A stretch of DNA of 64,000 bases from Melaminivora jejuensis (lineage in GTDB: Bacteria; Pseudomonadota; Gammaproteobacteria; Burkholderiales; Burkholderiaceae_C). The notes under the pieces are model-generated. The model did no database searches. It was not told where the DNA came from and was given only the letters and a program-made list of their open reading frames with translations. Shown piece after piece: positions 26,409-35,693 of the stretch. The first letter of the stretch is position 1. Each line of letters opens with the position of its first letter. The position numbers and the translations under genes are program-made. The stretch spans positions 62,001-126,000 of the forward strand of contig NZ_JACWIJ010000002.1 in NCBI RefSeq assembly GCF_017811175.1. Direction: 5' to 3'.

Positions 26409-27197
26409 ATGTCTGAACCCACCAAATCCCAAGACGAGCTGGCCGGCACCGAGCAGCCTTTTGTCGAGCACCTGATGGAGCTGCGCGACCGGCTGGTGCG
26501 CGCGCTGATCGCCGTGGGCCTCGTGGCCGCCGTGTTGTTTTTCTGGCCCGGGCCGGGGCGGCTGTACGACCTGCTGGCCGCGCCGCTGGTGTCGCATCTG
26601 CCCCAGGGCGCGACCATGATCGCCACCTCGGTCATCTCGCCCTTCATGGTGCCGCTCAAGATTTTGCTGCTGTCGGCCTTCCTGATCGCGCTGCCCTTCG
26701 TGCTGTACCAGGTCTGGGCCTTTGTCGCGCCGGGGCTGTACTCGCACGAAAAACGCCTGGTGCTGCCGCTGGTGGTGTCCAGCACGCTGCTGTTCTTTCT
26801 GGGCGTGGCGTTCTGCTACTTTTTCGTCTTCGGCCAGGTGTTCAGCTTCATCCAGGGCTTTGCCCCCAAGAGCATCACCGCCGCGCCCGACATCGAGGCC
26901 TATCTGGGCTTCGTCATGACCATGTTCCTGGCCTTCGGCCTGGCCTTCGAGGTGCCGATCGCCGTGGTCGTGCTGGCGCGCCTGGAGGTGGTGAGCGTGG
27001 ACAAGCTCAAGAGCATCCGTGGCTATTTCGTGGTCGGCGCTTTCATCGTGGCGGCCATCGTCACGCCGCCGGACGTGGTCTCGCAACTGGCGCTGGCCAT
27101 CCCGATGTGCCTGCTGTACGAGCTGGGCATCTGGGCGGCGCAGCTGTTCATCCGCCACACCAAGGCGCCCGAGGACGGCACCGAGTCGGCCCGCTGA
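26409..27197 (+). CDS. tatC: Sec-independent translocase subunit TatC
   Basis: Six-helix Tat component that binds signal peptides, 262 residues. Signature elements: PFVEHLMELRDRLVRALI near the N-terminus (the conserved Glu-Leu-Arg motif), YQVWAFVAPGLYSHEKR and the C-terminal VSQLALAIPMCLLYELGI. The start at 26409 is chosen because the upstream frame is low-complexity. It ends the tat operon; a GGCGGT/ACCGCC hairpin and repeat copy G follow before a convergent gene. Confidence 0.95.
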   Translation: MSEPTKSQDELAGTEQPFVEHLMELRDRLVRALIAVGLVAAVLFFWPGPGRLYDLLAAPLVSHLPQGATMIATSVISPFMVPLKILLLSAFLIALPFVLYQVWAFVAPGLYSHEKRLVLPLVVSSTLLFFLGVAFCYFFVFGQVFSFIQGFAPKSITAAPDIEAYLGFVMTMFLAFGLAFEVPIAVVVLARLEVVSVDKLKSIRGYFVVGAFIVAAIVTPPDVVSQLALAIPMCLLYELGIWAAQLFIRHTKAPEDGTESAR

Positions 27198-27207
27198 GCG
27201 CGCCTTC

Positions 27208-27223
27208 GGCGGTCTTCACCGCC
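27208..27223. terminator. Hairpin after tatC
   Basis: GGCGGT-CTTC-ACCGCC, perfect 6-bp stem with a tetraloop, 11 bp past the tatC stop. Only a weak T stretch (GGGTTTG) follows, so termination is probable but not certain. Confidence 0.45.
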
Positions 27224-27228
27224 GGGTT

Positions 27229-27288
27229 TGTAGCCGAAACGGCTGCCAGGGCTTGTGGGACAAGCGTTGGCAGCTATTTTTTGATAGT
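27229..27288 (-). repeat. Dispersed three-hairpin repeat, copy G
   Basis: The best full copy: AGCC (27232-27235) with GGCT (27241-27244); GCTTG (27251-27255) with CAAGC (27261-27265); CTAT (27274-27277) with ATAG (27284-27287). It lies between convergent tatC and the DegS-like protease gene. Confidence 0.88.
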
Positions 27289-27301
27289 TCTCTATTGATG
27301 C

Positions 27302-28444
27302 TCAACGGCGCTGCTGCAGGGCGCGCGGGCGGGTGCCGGGCACGACGGCCAGCTCGATGCGCTCGTCGCCGCGCTGCACCTGGAAGGGCGCACTCGCGCC
27401 GGGTTTCAGCGCCGCCACGGCGGTGAGCAGCTGCGGCACGGTGTTGGTCGGCTTGCCGCCCACCTGCAGGATGACGTCGCCCGGACGCACGCCGGCCTGC
27501 GCCGCCGGGCCGCCCTGCAGCACGCCGGTGATGATCACGCCCTCGGTGGCGCGCACGCCAAAAGTCTGCGCCAGCTCGGGCGAGAGTTCATTGGGCTCCA
27601 CGCCGATCCAGCCGCGCGTGACCTGGCCGTCGCGCACGATGCCATCGAGCACCAGCCGCGCCGTGGACACGGGGATGGCAAAGCCTATGCCCATGCTGCC
27701 GCCCGAGCGTGAATAGATGGCCGTGTTGATGCCCATCAGATTGCCGTTGACATCGACCAGCGCGCCGCCCGAGTTGCCGGGGTTGATGGCGGCATCCGTC
27801 TGGATGAAGTTCTCGAAGGTGTTGATGCCCAGCTGGCTGCGCCCCAGTGCCGAGACGATGCCGCTGGTCACCGTCTGGCCGACGCCAAAGGGGTTGCCAA
27901 TGGCCAGCACCTGGTCGCCTACGGCCAGCTGATCGGAGTCGCCCAGCACGATCACGGGCAGCTTGTCCAGCTGCACGCGCAGCACGGCCAGATCGGTCTC
28001 GGGGTCGGTGCCGATCACGCTGGCGCGCACGCGGCGGCTGTCCGAGAGCGTCACCTCGATCTCGTCGGCGCCCTCGACCACGTGGTTGTTGGTCAGGATG
28101 TAGCCCTCGGGGCTGATGATGACGCCGCTGCCCAGGCCCATTTGCGCCTGCGTGCCCTGGTCGCCGAAGAAGAACTGGAACCACGGGTCGTTGCTGCGCG
28201 GGTGGCGCACCGCCTTGCTGGTGTTGATGCTGACCACCGCCGGCGAGGCCTTGCGCGCTGCCGCGCTGAAGCTGCCGGCCACCGGCTGGCCGCCCGGCAC
28301 CTCGGGCGCCTCGATGACTGAGATGCCGGCGCGCGTGGTGGCCACGCCGCGCTGCAGCCAGGTGGGTTGCAGTGTGGCAACGACGAAGTAGGCGGCGACG
28401 AGTACCGTCACGGCCTGGGAAAACAGCAACCAGTAGCGCTTCAT
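27302..28444 (-). CDS. DegS/HtrA-family serine protease with one PDZ domain
   Basis: Periplasm-facing trypsin-like protease, 380 residues. An N-terminal membrane anchor (about 6-25) precedes the protease domain with catalytic His in TNNHVVEG, Asp in ETDLAVLRV and Ser in NPGNSGGAL, then a single C-terminal PDZ domain (about 280-365). One PDZ plus an uncleaved anchor fits DegS-type envelope-stress sensors better than two-PDZ DegP. The start at 28444 is the MKRYWLLFSQ ATG, before the anchor. Divergent from the Nif3-like gene with an 86-bp shared promoter gap. Confidence 0.9.
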   Translation of the reverse strand: MKRYWLLFSQAVTVLVAAYFVVATLQPTWLQRGVATTRAGISVIEAPEVPGGQPVAGSFSAAARKASPAVVSINTSKAVRHPRSNDPWFQFFFGDQGTQAQMGLGSGVIISPEGYILTNNHVVEGADEIEVTLSDSRRVRASVIGTDPETDLAVLRVQLDKLPVIVLGDSDQLAVGDQVLAIGNPFGVGQTVTSGIVSALGRSQLGINTFENFIQTDAAINPGNSGGALVDVNGNLMGINTAIYSRSGGSMGIGFAIPVSTARLVLDGIVRDGQVTRGWIGVEPNELSPELAQTFGVRATEGVIITGVLQGGPAAQAGVRPGDVILQVGGKPTNTVPQLLTAVAALKPGASAPFQVQRGDERIELAVVPGTRPRALQQRR

Positions 28445-28530
28445 GGCAGGTGGGGCGTGGGGGCAAAGGCCCTGATTGTCGCGCCTGCACGGGTAGCCCC
28501 GGCGTCGGACGGGCGCGGCACAATGAATAC

Positions 28531-29286
28531 ATGAGCATTGCAAGACAAGATCTCCTGGCCCGCCTGGATGCGCTGCTGGAGCCGGCGCGCTTCAAGGACT
28601 ACGGCCCCAATGGCCTGCAGATTGAGGGCAGGCCGCATATCCGCCGCATCGTCAGCGGCGTAACGGCCAGCCGGGCGCTGATCGACGCGGCCATAGCGGC
28701 GCATGCCGACGCGCTGTTCGTTCATCACGGCCTGTTCTGGCGCGGCATGGACGGGCGCATCACCGGCTGGCTCAAAGAGCGCATCCAGCGCCTGCTGGCG
28801 CACGACATCAACCTGATCGCCTACCACCTGCCGCTGGACGCGCACCCGACACTGGGCAACAACGCGCAGCTGGGCGCCCGCCTGGGCTGGCAGTGGGACG
28901 CGCGCTTTGGCGAATATGACCTGGGCTTTGCCGCGCCTTGCGAGGTGGCCAGCGCCCAGGTGCTGGCGCAGCTGGTGCAGCAGGCGCTGGGCCGGGCGGT
29001 GACGCTGGTGGCACCGGACGGCACGCCACGGCCCATCCGGCGCGTCGCCTGGTGCTCGGGCGGGGCGCAGGACTGGTTCGAGGCGGCGATTGCCGCCGGG
29101 GCCGATGCTTTCATCACCGGCGAGATGTCCGAGCCGCAGCCGCACCTGGCGCGCGAGAGTGGCGTGGCCTTCATCGCCGCCGGCCACCATGCGACCGAGC
29201 GCTACGGCGCACCGGCCGTGGCCGCCTACGTGGCCGCCGAGCTGGGCCTGGAGCATGAATTCATCGACATCGACAATCCGGCTTGA
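28531..29286 (+). CDS. Nif3-like dinuclear metal center protein
   Basis: NIF3/YbgI-family protein of 251 residues, proposed to bind two metals; its cellular role is unsettled. Metal-ligand motifs are FVHHGLFWR (about 67-75), AYHLPLDAHP (about 96-105) and AGHHATERYG near the C-terminus. The divergent position next to a DegS-like gene is common in betaproteobacteria. Repeat copy H starts right at its stop codon. Confidence 0.88.
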   Translation: MSIARQDLLARLDALLEPARFKDYGPNGLQIEGRPHIRRIVSGVTASRALIDAAIAAHADALFVHHGLFWRGMDGRITGWLKERIQRLLAHDINLIAYHLPLDAHPTLGNNAQLGARLGWQWDARFGEYDLGFAAPCEVASAQVLAQLVQQALGRAVTLVAPDGTPRPIRRVAWCSGGAQDWFEAAIAAGADAFITGEMSEPQPHLARESGVAFIAAGHHATERYGAPAVAAYVAAELGLEHEFIDIDNPA

Positions 29287-29342
29287 CTATGATTTCAATA
29301 GCTGTCAACGCTTGTCCAGCAAGGGCTGGAGGTCGATTTGAC
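29287..29342 (+). repeat. Dispersed three-hairpin repeat, copy H
   Basis: CTAT (29287-29290) with ATAG (29298-29301); CTTG (29311-29314) with CAAG (29320-29323); GTC (29332-29334) with GAC (29340-29342). It carries the GGAGG ribosome binding site of pdxA, and the third stem overlaps the TTG start codon. Confidence 0.85.
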
Positions 29343-30408
29343 TGATATTTCCCAGGCCTTTTCGGCATATTCCAAACCCCTGGCCATCACCCAGGGCGAC
29401 CCGGCAGGCATAGGCCCGGAGATCGTCGCGCAGGCCTTTTGCACGGCGCCCGAGCTGCTGCAGGGCTGCTTCGCGGTCGGCGACACGGCCACGCTGGCGC
29501 GCGCCCTGGCGCTGGTGCAGCCGCCTGGCCGCCCGGCGCTGGCAGTGCAGCGCATCGAGCATCTGGATACGCTGGCCGATCTGCCGCCGCACATCCTGCC
29601 GGTGTGGCAGCTGCCGGGCCTGCCGCAATCCGTGCCGCTGGGCGTGGTCAGCGCCGAGGCGGGTCGCGCCGCTGCCGACTGCGTGCTCTGGGCCACGCGC
29701 GCCACGCTGGCCGGGCAGGTGGCCGGCCTGGTCACGGCGCCGCTGCACAAGGAGGCGCTGGCCGCCGCCGGCGTGCCCTATCCGGGCCATACCGAGCTGC
29801 TGCAGGCCGAGGCCGCGCGCCACGCCGGCGTGCCGATTGCGCAGATGCCGGTGCGCATGATGCTGGCCAGCGACGAGCTGCGCACCGTGCTGGTCAGCAT
29901 CCACATGGCGCTGCGCGAGGCGATTGCTGCCGTGACGCTGGACAACGTGCTGCAGACGCTGCACATCACCCATGCAGCACTGGGCCGCAGCCTGGGCCGG
30001 GCGCCGCGCATGGCCGTGGCCGGGCTGAATCCGCACGCTGGCGAGGGCGGCCTGTTTGGGCGCGAGGAGCTCGACATCATCGCGCCGGCCATTGCGGCGG
30101 CGCGCGCGGCGGGGCTGGACGCGCATGGCCCGTACGCGCCGGACACGGTCTTCATGCGCGCCCGGCACACTCCGCAGCGGCCAGGCGAGTTCGACGTGGT
30201 GCTGGCCATGTACCACGACCAGGGCCTGATCCCGGTGAAGTACCTGGGCGTGGACAAGGGCGTCAACGTGACCCTGGGCCTGCCGCTGGTGCGCACCAGC
30301 CCGGATCACGGCACGGCCTTCGACATCGCCGGGCGCGGCGTGGCCGATGCGGCCAGCCTGATCGAGGCCGTGCGCATGGCACGCGCACTCAGTTCTGCGG
30401 GCGCTTGA
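29338..30408 (+). CDS. pdxA: 4-hydroxythreonine-4-phosphate dehydrogenase
   Basis: NAD-dependent enzyme of pyridoxal phosphate synthesis, 356 residues. Conserved regions are [13 protein letters not shown] near the N-terminus, [17 protein letters not shown] and [12 protein letters not shown], plus the C-terminal [25 protein letters not shown] with zinc-binding His and [12 protein letters not shown]. The start is TTG, 5 bases after GGAGG, both inside repeat copy H. Its last 20 bp overlap the convergent mscL 3' end. Confidence 0.95.
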   Translation: MTDISQAFSAYSKPLAITQGDPAGIGPEIVAQAFCTAPELLQGCFAVGDTATLARALALVQPPGRPALAVQRIEHLDTLADLPPHILPVWQLPGLPQSVPLGVVSAEAGRAAADCVLWATRATLAGQVAGLVTAPLHKEALAAAGVPYPGHTELLQAEAARHAGVPIAQMPVRMMLASDELRTVLVSIHMALREAIAAVTLDNVLQTLHITHAALGRSLGRAPRMAVAGLNPHAGEGGLFGREELDIIAPAIAAARAAGLDAHGPYAPDTVFMRARHTPQRPGEFDVVLAMYHDQGLIPVKYLGVDKGVNVTLGLPLVRTSPDHGTAFDIAGRGVADAASLIEAVRMARALSSAGA

Positions 30409-30844
30409 GACTGTCGCGGATCTCGCGCAGCAGCACGATGTCCTCGGGCGGCGGCGGAGGCGGCTCGTCTTTCTTCGGCTCCTCGGCGTGGTGCGGAAAC
30501 TCGCGCTTCAAGCGGTTGATCTGCTTGACCATCATGAAAATGATGAAGGCCAGGATGAAGAAGTTCAGGCCCACGGTGATGAAGTGGCCATAGGCGAACA
30601 CTGGTACGCCGGCTTTGCGCACCGCCTCCAGTGTGTGCGGCGTGTCCGGCGGAATGTGCGCCAGCGGTATGAACAGGTTGGAAAAATCCAGCTTGCCAAA
30701 GACCAGGCCGACCACCGGCATGATCAGATCGTTGACCACCGAGTCCACGATCTTGCCGAAGGCGCCGCCGATGATCACGCCTACGGCCAGATCGATGACG
30801 TTGCCCTTGACGGCAAATTCGCGAAATTCCTGTGCAATGCTCAT
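30389..30844 (-). CDS. mscL: Large-conductance mechanosensitive channel
   Basis: Turgor safety valve releasing solutes on osmotic downshock. The 151-residue protein has the MscL N-terminus [37 protein letters not shown], the first helix, a periplasmic loop and the second helix [18 protein letters not shown], ending in a proline-rich charged tail ([16 protein letters not shown]). The start at 30844 matches the conserved N-terminus. The 3' end overlaps pdxA by 20 bp. Confidence 0.95.
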   Translation of the reverse strand: MSIAQEFREFAVKGNVIDLAVGVIIGGAFGKIVDSVVNDLIMPVVGLVFGKLDFSNLFIPLAHIPPDTPHTLEAVRKAGVPVFAYGHFITVGLNFFILAFIIFMMVKQINRLKREFPHHAEEPKKDEPPPPPPEDIVLLREIRDSLKRPQN

Positions 30845-30978
30845 GTGCAGCCTTTCGTGTGTTGGAACAAGGCCGGCAGTATTGCCGAGCATGGCGCGGC
30901 GCGGCGCGGCCGGGGAACTTTTTCGCTCCGCTACAATTTGCCGTTGACCTTTTATAACGATGCATACCGAGGATCCCC

Positions 30979-31578
30979 ATGAGTGATACTCCGATCGACT
31001 CCAGCAAGCGGACGTGGCTGATCGCGTCCGGCTGCGCTGGCGCGGCGGGCGGCGTGGCAGTTGCCGTTCCCTTTGTCAGCACGTTCCAGCCGTCCGAGAA
31101 GGCCAAGGCGGCCGGCGCTGCGGTCGAGGTGGATATCTCCCAGCTCAAGCCGGGCGAGAAGATTACCGTCGAGTGGCGCGGCAAGCCGGTGTGGATCATC
31201 CGCCGCACGCCCGAGCAGTTGGCCGATCTGCCTAAGCTCGATGGCCAGCTGGCCGATCCGCAGTCCCAGCGCAACCCGGCAGAGTTCACACCGCCCTACG
31301 CGCAAAACGAGCACCGCTCCATCAAGCCGGAAATCCTGGTGGCCGTGGGCATCTGCCCGCACCTGGGCTGCTCCCCTTCGGACAAATTCGCCACCGGCCC
31401 GCAGCCCTCGCTGCCCAATGACTGGCACGGCGGCTTCCTGTGCCCCTGCCACGGCTCGACTTTCGACATGGCGGGCCGGGTGTTCAAGAACAAGCCTTCG
31501 CCCGACAACCTGCCGGTGCCGCCGCACATGTACCTGTCGGACACCAGGCTGCTCATCGGCGAAGACAAGAAAGCCTGA
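30979..31578 (+). CDS. petA: Ubiquinol-cytochrome c reductase iron-sulfur subunit
   Basis: Rieske 2Fe-2S protein of the cytochrome bc1 complex, 199 residues. An N-terminal membrane helix (about 12-35) follows [10 protein letters not shown], a twin-arginine-like signal with Lys-Arg instead of Arg-Arg. Cluster ligands are Cys126 and His128 (CPHLGC) and Cys155 and His158 (CPCHGS), with the disulfide cysteines Cys131 and Cys157. First gene of petABC, with GAGGA upstream of the ATG. Confidence 0.95.
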   Translation: MSDTPIDSSKRTWLIASGCAGAAGGVAVAVPFVSTFQPSEKAKAAGAAVEVDISQLKPGEKITVEWRGKPVWIIRRTPEQLADLPKLDGQLADPQSQRNPAEFTPPYAQNEHRSIKPEILVAVGICPHLGCSPSDKFATGPQPSLPNDWHGGFLCPCHGSTFDMAGRVFKNKPSPDNLPVPPHMYLSDTRLLIGEDKKA

Positions 31579-31593
31579 GGGAGGCACTGACAG

Positions 31594-33015
31594 ATGGCTG
31601 CTTACCGCGAATTCAAGGAGCTTTCGCCCAATGCCTCGGCGGGTGCGAAGACGATGAACTGGCTGGAGAACCGTTTTCCGACGGCCTTCGATGCCTACAA
31701 GGTTCACATGTCGGAGTACTACGCTCCGAAGAACTTCAACTTCTGGTACATCTTCGGCTCGCTGGCGCTGCTGGTGCTGGTGATCCAGATCGTCACCGGC
31801 ATTTTTCTGGTGATGCACTACAAGCCCGACGCTGCCAAGGCGTTCGAGTCGGTCGAGTACATCATGCGCGACGTGCCCTGGGGCTGGCTGATCCGCTACA
31901 TGCACTCCACGGGCGCCTCGGCGTTCTTCGTCGTGGTCTATCTGCACATGTTCCGTGGCCTCTTGTACGGCAGCTACCGCAAGCCGCGCGAGCTGGTCTG
32001 GATCTTCGGCTGCGCCATCTTCCTGGCGCTGATGGCCGAAGCCTTCATGGGCTATCTGCTGCCCTGGGGCCAGATGTCGTACTGGGGCGCGCAGGTGATC
32101 GTGAACCTGTTCTCGGCTATTCCCTTCATCGGCCCCGACCTGGCGCTGCTGATCCGTGGTGACTACGTGGTGGGCGATGCAACGCTGAACCGCTTCTTCA
32201 GCTTCCACGTCATCGCCGTGCCGCTGGTGCTGCTGGGCCTGGTCGTGGCGCACCTGCTGGCGCTGCACGACGTGGGCTCCAACAACCCCGACGGCATCGA
32301 GATCAAGGGCCCGGGCAAGCCAGTGGACGCCAACGGCCATCCGCTGGACGGCGTGCCCTTCCATCCGTATTACACGGTGCATGACATCTTCGGCGTGGCC
32401 ATCTTCCTGTTCATCTTCTCGGCCATCATCTTCTTTGCGCCCGAGTTCGGCGGCTATTTCCTGGAGTACAACAACTTCATCCCGGCCGATCCGCTGAAGA
32501 CGCCCGCGCACATCGCCCCGGTCTGGTACTTCACGCCGTTCTATTCGATGCTGCGTGCCATCACCAGCGAGATGATGTATGCGCTGATCGCCTGCGTGGT
32601 GCTGGGTGCCGGCTTTGGCGTGCTCAAGGCCCGCCTGCCCGGCATCATGAAGGCCATCGTGCTGGGCGCCGCCGTGGTGGGCATCGCCCTGATGCTGGCC
32701 ATCGACGCCAAGTTCTGGGGCGTGGTGGTCATGGGCGGTGCCGTGGTGATCCTGTTCTTCCTGCCCTGGCTAGATCAGAGCCCGGCGCGCTCCATCCGCT
32801 ACCGTCCCGACTGGCACAAGTGGGTCTATGCCGTGTTCGTGGTCAACTTCGTGATCCTGGCCTATCTGGGCGTGCAGCCGCCGTCGCCCATCGGCGAGCG
32901 CGTCTCGCAGGTCGGCACGCTGTTCTATTTCGGCTTCTTCCTGCTCATGCCCTGGTGGAGCCGCCTGGGCACACCCAAGCCCGTGCCCGAGCGCGTGACC
33001 TTTGCCGCCCACTGA
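31594..33015 (+). CDS. petB: Cytochrome b of the bc1 complex
   Basis: Full-length cytochrome b, 473 residues, eight to nine helices. Heme-ligating His are in helix B (RYMHSTGASAFFVVVYLHMFRG) and helix D (FFSFHVIAVPL...VVAHLLALHDVGSNNP). The Qo-site motif, PEWY in mitochondria and alphaproteobacteria, reads PVWY here (APVWYFTPFYSMLRA), as reported for Rubrivivax-type betaproteobacteria. GGGAGG precedes the ATG. It lies 15 bp after petA. Confidence 0.96.
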   Translation: MAAYREFKELSPNASAGAKTMNWLENRFPTAFDAYKVHMSEYYAPKNFNFWYIFGSLALLVLVIQIVTGIFLVMHYKPDAAKAFESVEYIMRDVPWGWLIRYMHSTGASAFFVVVYLHMFRGLLYGSYRKPRELVWIFGCAIFLALMAEAFMGYLLPWGQMSYWGAQVIVNLFSAIPFIGPDLALLIRGDYVVGDATLNRFFSFHVIAVPLVLLGLVVAHLLALHDVGSNNPDGIEIKGPGKPVDANGHPLDGVPFHPYYTVHDIFGVAIFLFIFSAIIFFAPEFGGYFLEYNNFIPADPLKTPAHIAPVWYFTPFYSMLRAITSEMMYALIACVVLGAGFGVLKARLPGIMKAIVLGAAVVGIALMLAIDAKFWGVVVMGGAVVILFFLPWLDQSPARSIRYRPDWHKWVYAVFVVNFVILAYLGVQPPSPIGERVSQVGTLFYFGFFLLMPWWSRLGTPKPVPERVTFAAH

Positions 33016-33037
33016 GCCCGAGCTGGAGAACATCAAC

Positions 33038-33793
33038 ATGAAGAAGATGCTTTTTGCGTTGCTCACCGCCGTGGGCTTGATGGCCGGTGCCCACGCTGCC
33101 GAGGGCGGCGTGGCCTGGGACAAGGCGCCCGTGAACGTCAGCGATACCGCATCGCTGCAAAACGGCGCCAAGCTGTTCGTCAACTACTGCCTGAACTGCC
33201 ACTCGGCAGCCTTCATGCGCTTCAACCGCCTGAAGGACATCGGCCTGACCGACGAGCAGATCAAGGACAACCTGCTGTTCACCACCGACAAGGTCGGCGA
33301 GACCATGAAGGCGGCCATTGACCCGCTCAAGGCCAAGGAATGGTTCGGCGCCAACCCGCCCGACCTGACGGTGATTGCCCGCTCTCGCGCCGGCTCCGGC
33401 GGCTCAGGTGCCGACTACCTCTACACCTTCCTGCGCACCTTCTATCGCGACGACACCAAGGCCACGGGCTGGAACAATCTGGCCTTCCCCAGCGTCGGTA
33501 TGCCGCACGCGCTGTGGCAGCTGCAAGGCGAGCGCCGTCCGGTGTTCGAGGAGCGCACCGTGGGCGACAGCACCGAGCATGTGTTCCGCAGCTGGGAGCA
33601 GATCTCGCCGGGCAGCATGAGCGAGCAGCAGTACGACCAGGCCGTGGGCGATCTGGTCAATTACCTGCAGTGGATGGGCGAGCCGGCGCAGAACACCCGC
33701 GTGCGCATCGGCGTCTGGGTGCTGGCCTTCCTGGCCGTGTTCACCTTCATCGCCTGGAGGCTGAATGCCGCCTTCTGGAAGGACGTCAAGTAA
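33038..33793 (+). CDS. petC: Cytochrome c1
   Basis: Heme c subunit of the bc1 complex, 251 residues. Signal peptide about 1-20 (ends AGAHA), the heme site CLNCH at residues 51-55, the Met-ligand region in the second half, and a C-terminal membrane anchor (about 222-245). The start at 33038 is preferred over 33002 because it gives a clean signal peptide. A strong terminator follows at 33848-33879. Confidence 0.95.
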   Translation: MKKMLFALLTAVGLMAGAHAAEGGVAWDKAPVNVSDTASLQNGAKLFVNYCLNCHSAAFMRFNRLKDIGLTDEQIKDNLLFTTDKVGETMKAAIDPLKAKEWFGANPPDLTVIARSRAGSGGSGADYLYTFLRTFYRDDTKATGWNNLAFPSVGMPHALWQLQGERRPVFEERTVGDSTEHVFRSWEQISPGSMSEQQYDQAVGDLVNYLQWMGEPAQNTRVRIGVWVLAFLAVFTFIAWRLNAAFWKDVK

Positions 33794-33847
33794 GCGTTGC
33801 AACCCAGGCCGGGCAGCAGGTGCAGGCCTGCTGTCCGGCCGGATTCC

Positions 33848-33879
33848 AGAGTGGTCGCGCCGGCGCGTCCACTCTTTTT
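33848..33879 (+). terminator. Rho-independent terminator after petABC
   Basis: AGAGTGG (33848-33854) pairs with CCACTCT (33869-33875). The enclosed CGCGCC-GGCGCG can extend the stem, and TTTT follows. It separates petABC from sspA. Confidence 0.8.
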
Positions 33880-33900
33880 GATTTTCAGGAGCCACACACC

Positions 33901-34512
33901 ATGATGGTGCTTTACTCGGGCACGACCTGCCCCTTCTCCCACCGCTGCCGCTTCGTGCTGTTCGAAAAAGGCATGGATTTCGAGATCCGGGACGTCGATC
34001 TGTACAACAAGCCCGAGGACATCAGCGTGATGAATCCCTACGGCCAGGTGCCCATCCTGGTCGAGCGCGACCTCATCCTGTACGAGTCCAACATCATCAA
34101 CGAGTACATCGACGAGCGCTTCCCGCACCCGCAGCTGATGCCGGGCGACCCGGTGGATCGCGCGCGCGTGCGCCTGTTCCTGCTGAATTTCGAGAAAGAG
34201 CTGTTCGTCCACGTGAACACGCTGGAGTCGCGCGCCACCAAGGGCAACGAAAAGGCCCAGGAGGCCGCGCGCGCCCACATCCGCGAGCGTCTGACGCAAC
34301 TCGCCCCGGTGTTTCTCAAGCAAAAATACATGATGGGCGAGGGCTTTTCCATGCTGGACGTGGCCATTGCCCCACTGCTGTGGCGCCTGGACTACTACGG
34401 CATCGAGCTGTCCAAGAACGCCGCACCGCTGCTCAAATACGCCGAGCGCATCTTCTCGCGCCCGGCCTACATCGAAGCGCTGACGCCATCCGAAAAAGTC
34501 ATGCGCAAGTGA
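33901..34512 (+). CDS. sspA: Stringent starvation protein A homologue
   Basis: Glutathione-S-transferase-fold protein that binds RNA polymerase in E. coli. It has 203 residues: an N-terminal thioredoxin fold with SGTTCPFSHRCRFVL (CPFS at about 10-13) and NPYGQVPILVERDLILYES, and a C-terminal all-alpha domain with EGFSMLDVAIAPLLWRLDYYGI. It is followed after 29 bp by sspB, and located behind petABC as in other betaproteobacteria. Confidence 0.92.
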   Translation: MMVLYSGTTCPFSHRCRFVLFEKGMDFEIRDVDLYNKPEDISVMNPYGQVPILVERDLILYESNIINEYIDERFPHPQLMPGDPVDRARVRLFLLNFEKELFVHVNTLESRATKGNEKAQEAARAHIRERLTQLAPVFLKQKYMMGEGFSMLDVAIAPLLWRLDYYGIELSKNAAPLLKYAERIFSRPAYIEALTPSEKVMRK

Positions 34513-34541
34513 CTGCCACCGCCTGACCTGAGCCTGCCCGC

Positions 34542-35081
34542 ATGACGACCAACGACGATTCCCTGGCCTTTCCGTCCACCCGGCCCTACCTGATCCGGGC
34601 GCTGCACGAGTGGTGTACGGACAACGCTTTCACGCCCTATCTGGTCGTGCGGGTCAACGAGTCGGTGCGCGTGCCGCGCGAGTACGTCAATAACGGCGAG
34701 ATCGTGCTCAACGTCAGCTATGACGCCACGGGCGGGTTGCAGCTTGGCAATGACTTCGTCGAGTTCAAGGCGCGCTTCGGCGGTCGGCCACACGACATCA
34801 TCGTGCCGATGCGCCGCGTGATCGCCATCTATGCACGTGAGAATGGCCAGGGCATGGCCTTCCCGCTGGACGATGAACCCGAAGTCCAGACCGCCGGGGC
34901 GCTCCTGGGCGCAGCGCCTGCCGAAGGCAGCGGGCGCGGCCCCCGGGCGCTGCAATCGGTGGGCAGCCTGGCGCCGGAAGAGGAGGGCGAGGGGAGCGAC
35001 CAGCACGATGGCGACGAGCCGCGCCCGCCCCAGCCTCCGGGCGGCGGCGTTTCCCGGCCTTCCCTTAAGCGTGTGAAGTAG
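34542..35081 (+). CDS. sspB: ClpXP protease specificity-enhancing factor SspB
   Basis: Adaptor delivering ssrA-tagged proteins to ClpXP. The 179 residues comprise the SspB fold (about 10-115; RPYLIRALHEWCTDNAFTPYLVV, NNGEIVLNVSYDATGGLQLGNDF, PMRRVIAIYARENGQGMAF), a long disordered acidic/proline linker (about 116-170) and a C-terminal PSLKRVK. That tail matches the ClpX-binding XB peptide of known SspB proteins. Confidence 0.92.
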   Translation: MTTNDDSLAFPSTRPYLIRALHEWCTDNAFTPYLVVRVNESVRVPREYVNNGEIVLNVSYDATGGLQLGNDFVEFKARFGGRPHDIIVPMRRVIAIYARENGQGMAFPLDDEPEVQTAGALLGAAPAEGSGRGPRALQSVGSLAPEEEGEGSDQHDGDEPRPPQPPGGGVSRPSLKRVK

Positions 35082-35185
35082 CCCCAGCCTGCCCAGGCAG
35101 GATGCCGACCGGATGGCATGATCAGTTTTGCATGTCGTGGGCGGTTTTGGCGGCTACAATGCCGCCTTCACCCAGATGCCCAGAT

Positions 35186-35261
35186 GCCGGTTTAGCTCAG
35201 TTGGTAGAGCACCCGCCTTGTAAGCGGTAGGTCGTCAGTTCGAATCCGACAACCGGCACCA
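35186..35261 (+). tRNA. tRNA-Thr (anticodon TGT)
   Basis: 76-nt cloverleaf: acceptor stem GCCGGTT (35186-35192) with AACCGGC (35251-35257), D arm TAGCTCAGTTGGTAGAGC, anticodon loop CTTGTAA, T arm GTCAG-TTCGAAT-CCGAC, and encoded ACCA at the 3' end. The first anticodon-stem pair is a C-T mismatch. A TACAAT box lies 25 bp upstream (35155-35160), and a T-rich run follows at about 35275. Confidence 0.93.
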
Positions 35262-35330
35262 TCTCCCCACCCCCTCTTTTTTCATTCGCCGCGCCACACA
35301 GGCATTGTGCGGGCCTTGCTGCCCCGGCCT

Positions 35331-35630
35331 TCAGCTGTGGATCTTCAGGCGGATCGAGTTCACTTCCCAGCCCCGACTGCGCAAATGTGCCTGCAGCGCC
35401 GGCAGCAATTGCCGCAGCTTGGCGGCGGCAGCATTGCCGCGCACCAGCAGGCACCAGCTATCGCCCTCGATCGGGCCGGCCTGCAGGGCCGGACGCAGCA
35501 GCGGCGGAATCAGGACTTCCACGGCCCGCAGGCGTTCGCTGGACTCGCGCGTGAGTGCCGTCAGGCGCGCCAGCGTGGGCGCTTCCTGGCTGGCCTGCTG
35601 GACGGTGATGGCGTGGTGGCGGCGGTTCAT
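35331..35630 (-). CDS. dciA: DUF721 protein, DciA-like replicative helicase loader
   Basis: DUF721 protein of 99 residues. DciA is the ancestral bacterial loader of DnaB helicase in species lacking DnaC/DnaI. The visible core is [54 protein letters not shown]. The chosen start (35630) gives [12 protein letters not shown]. It is divergent from secA, a conserved betaproteobacterial arrangement. The function is by family; sequence identity was not tested. Confidence 0.78.
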   Translation of the reverse strand: MNRRHHAITVQQASQEAPTLARLTALTRESSERLRAVEVLIPPLLRPALQAGPIEGDSWCLLVRGNAAAAKLRQLLPALQAHLRSRGWEVNSIRLKIHS

Positions 35631-35693
35631 GGAGGCGACAGGGCAGGGGCGACGGACGGGGCGGCAATTATCGACCAGCTCGGCAGGCGGCCA

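Noticed and set aside
25359..27158. 599-codon open frame antisense to tatABC
   Set aside because: Covers three genes with unmistakable Tat motifs; composition typical of an antisense shadow.
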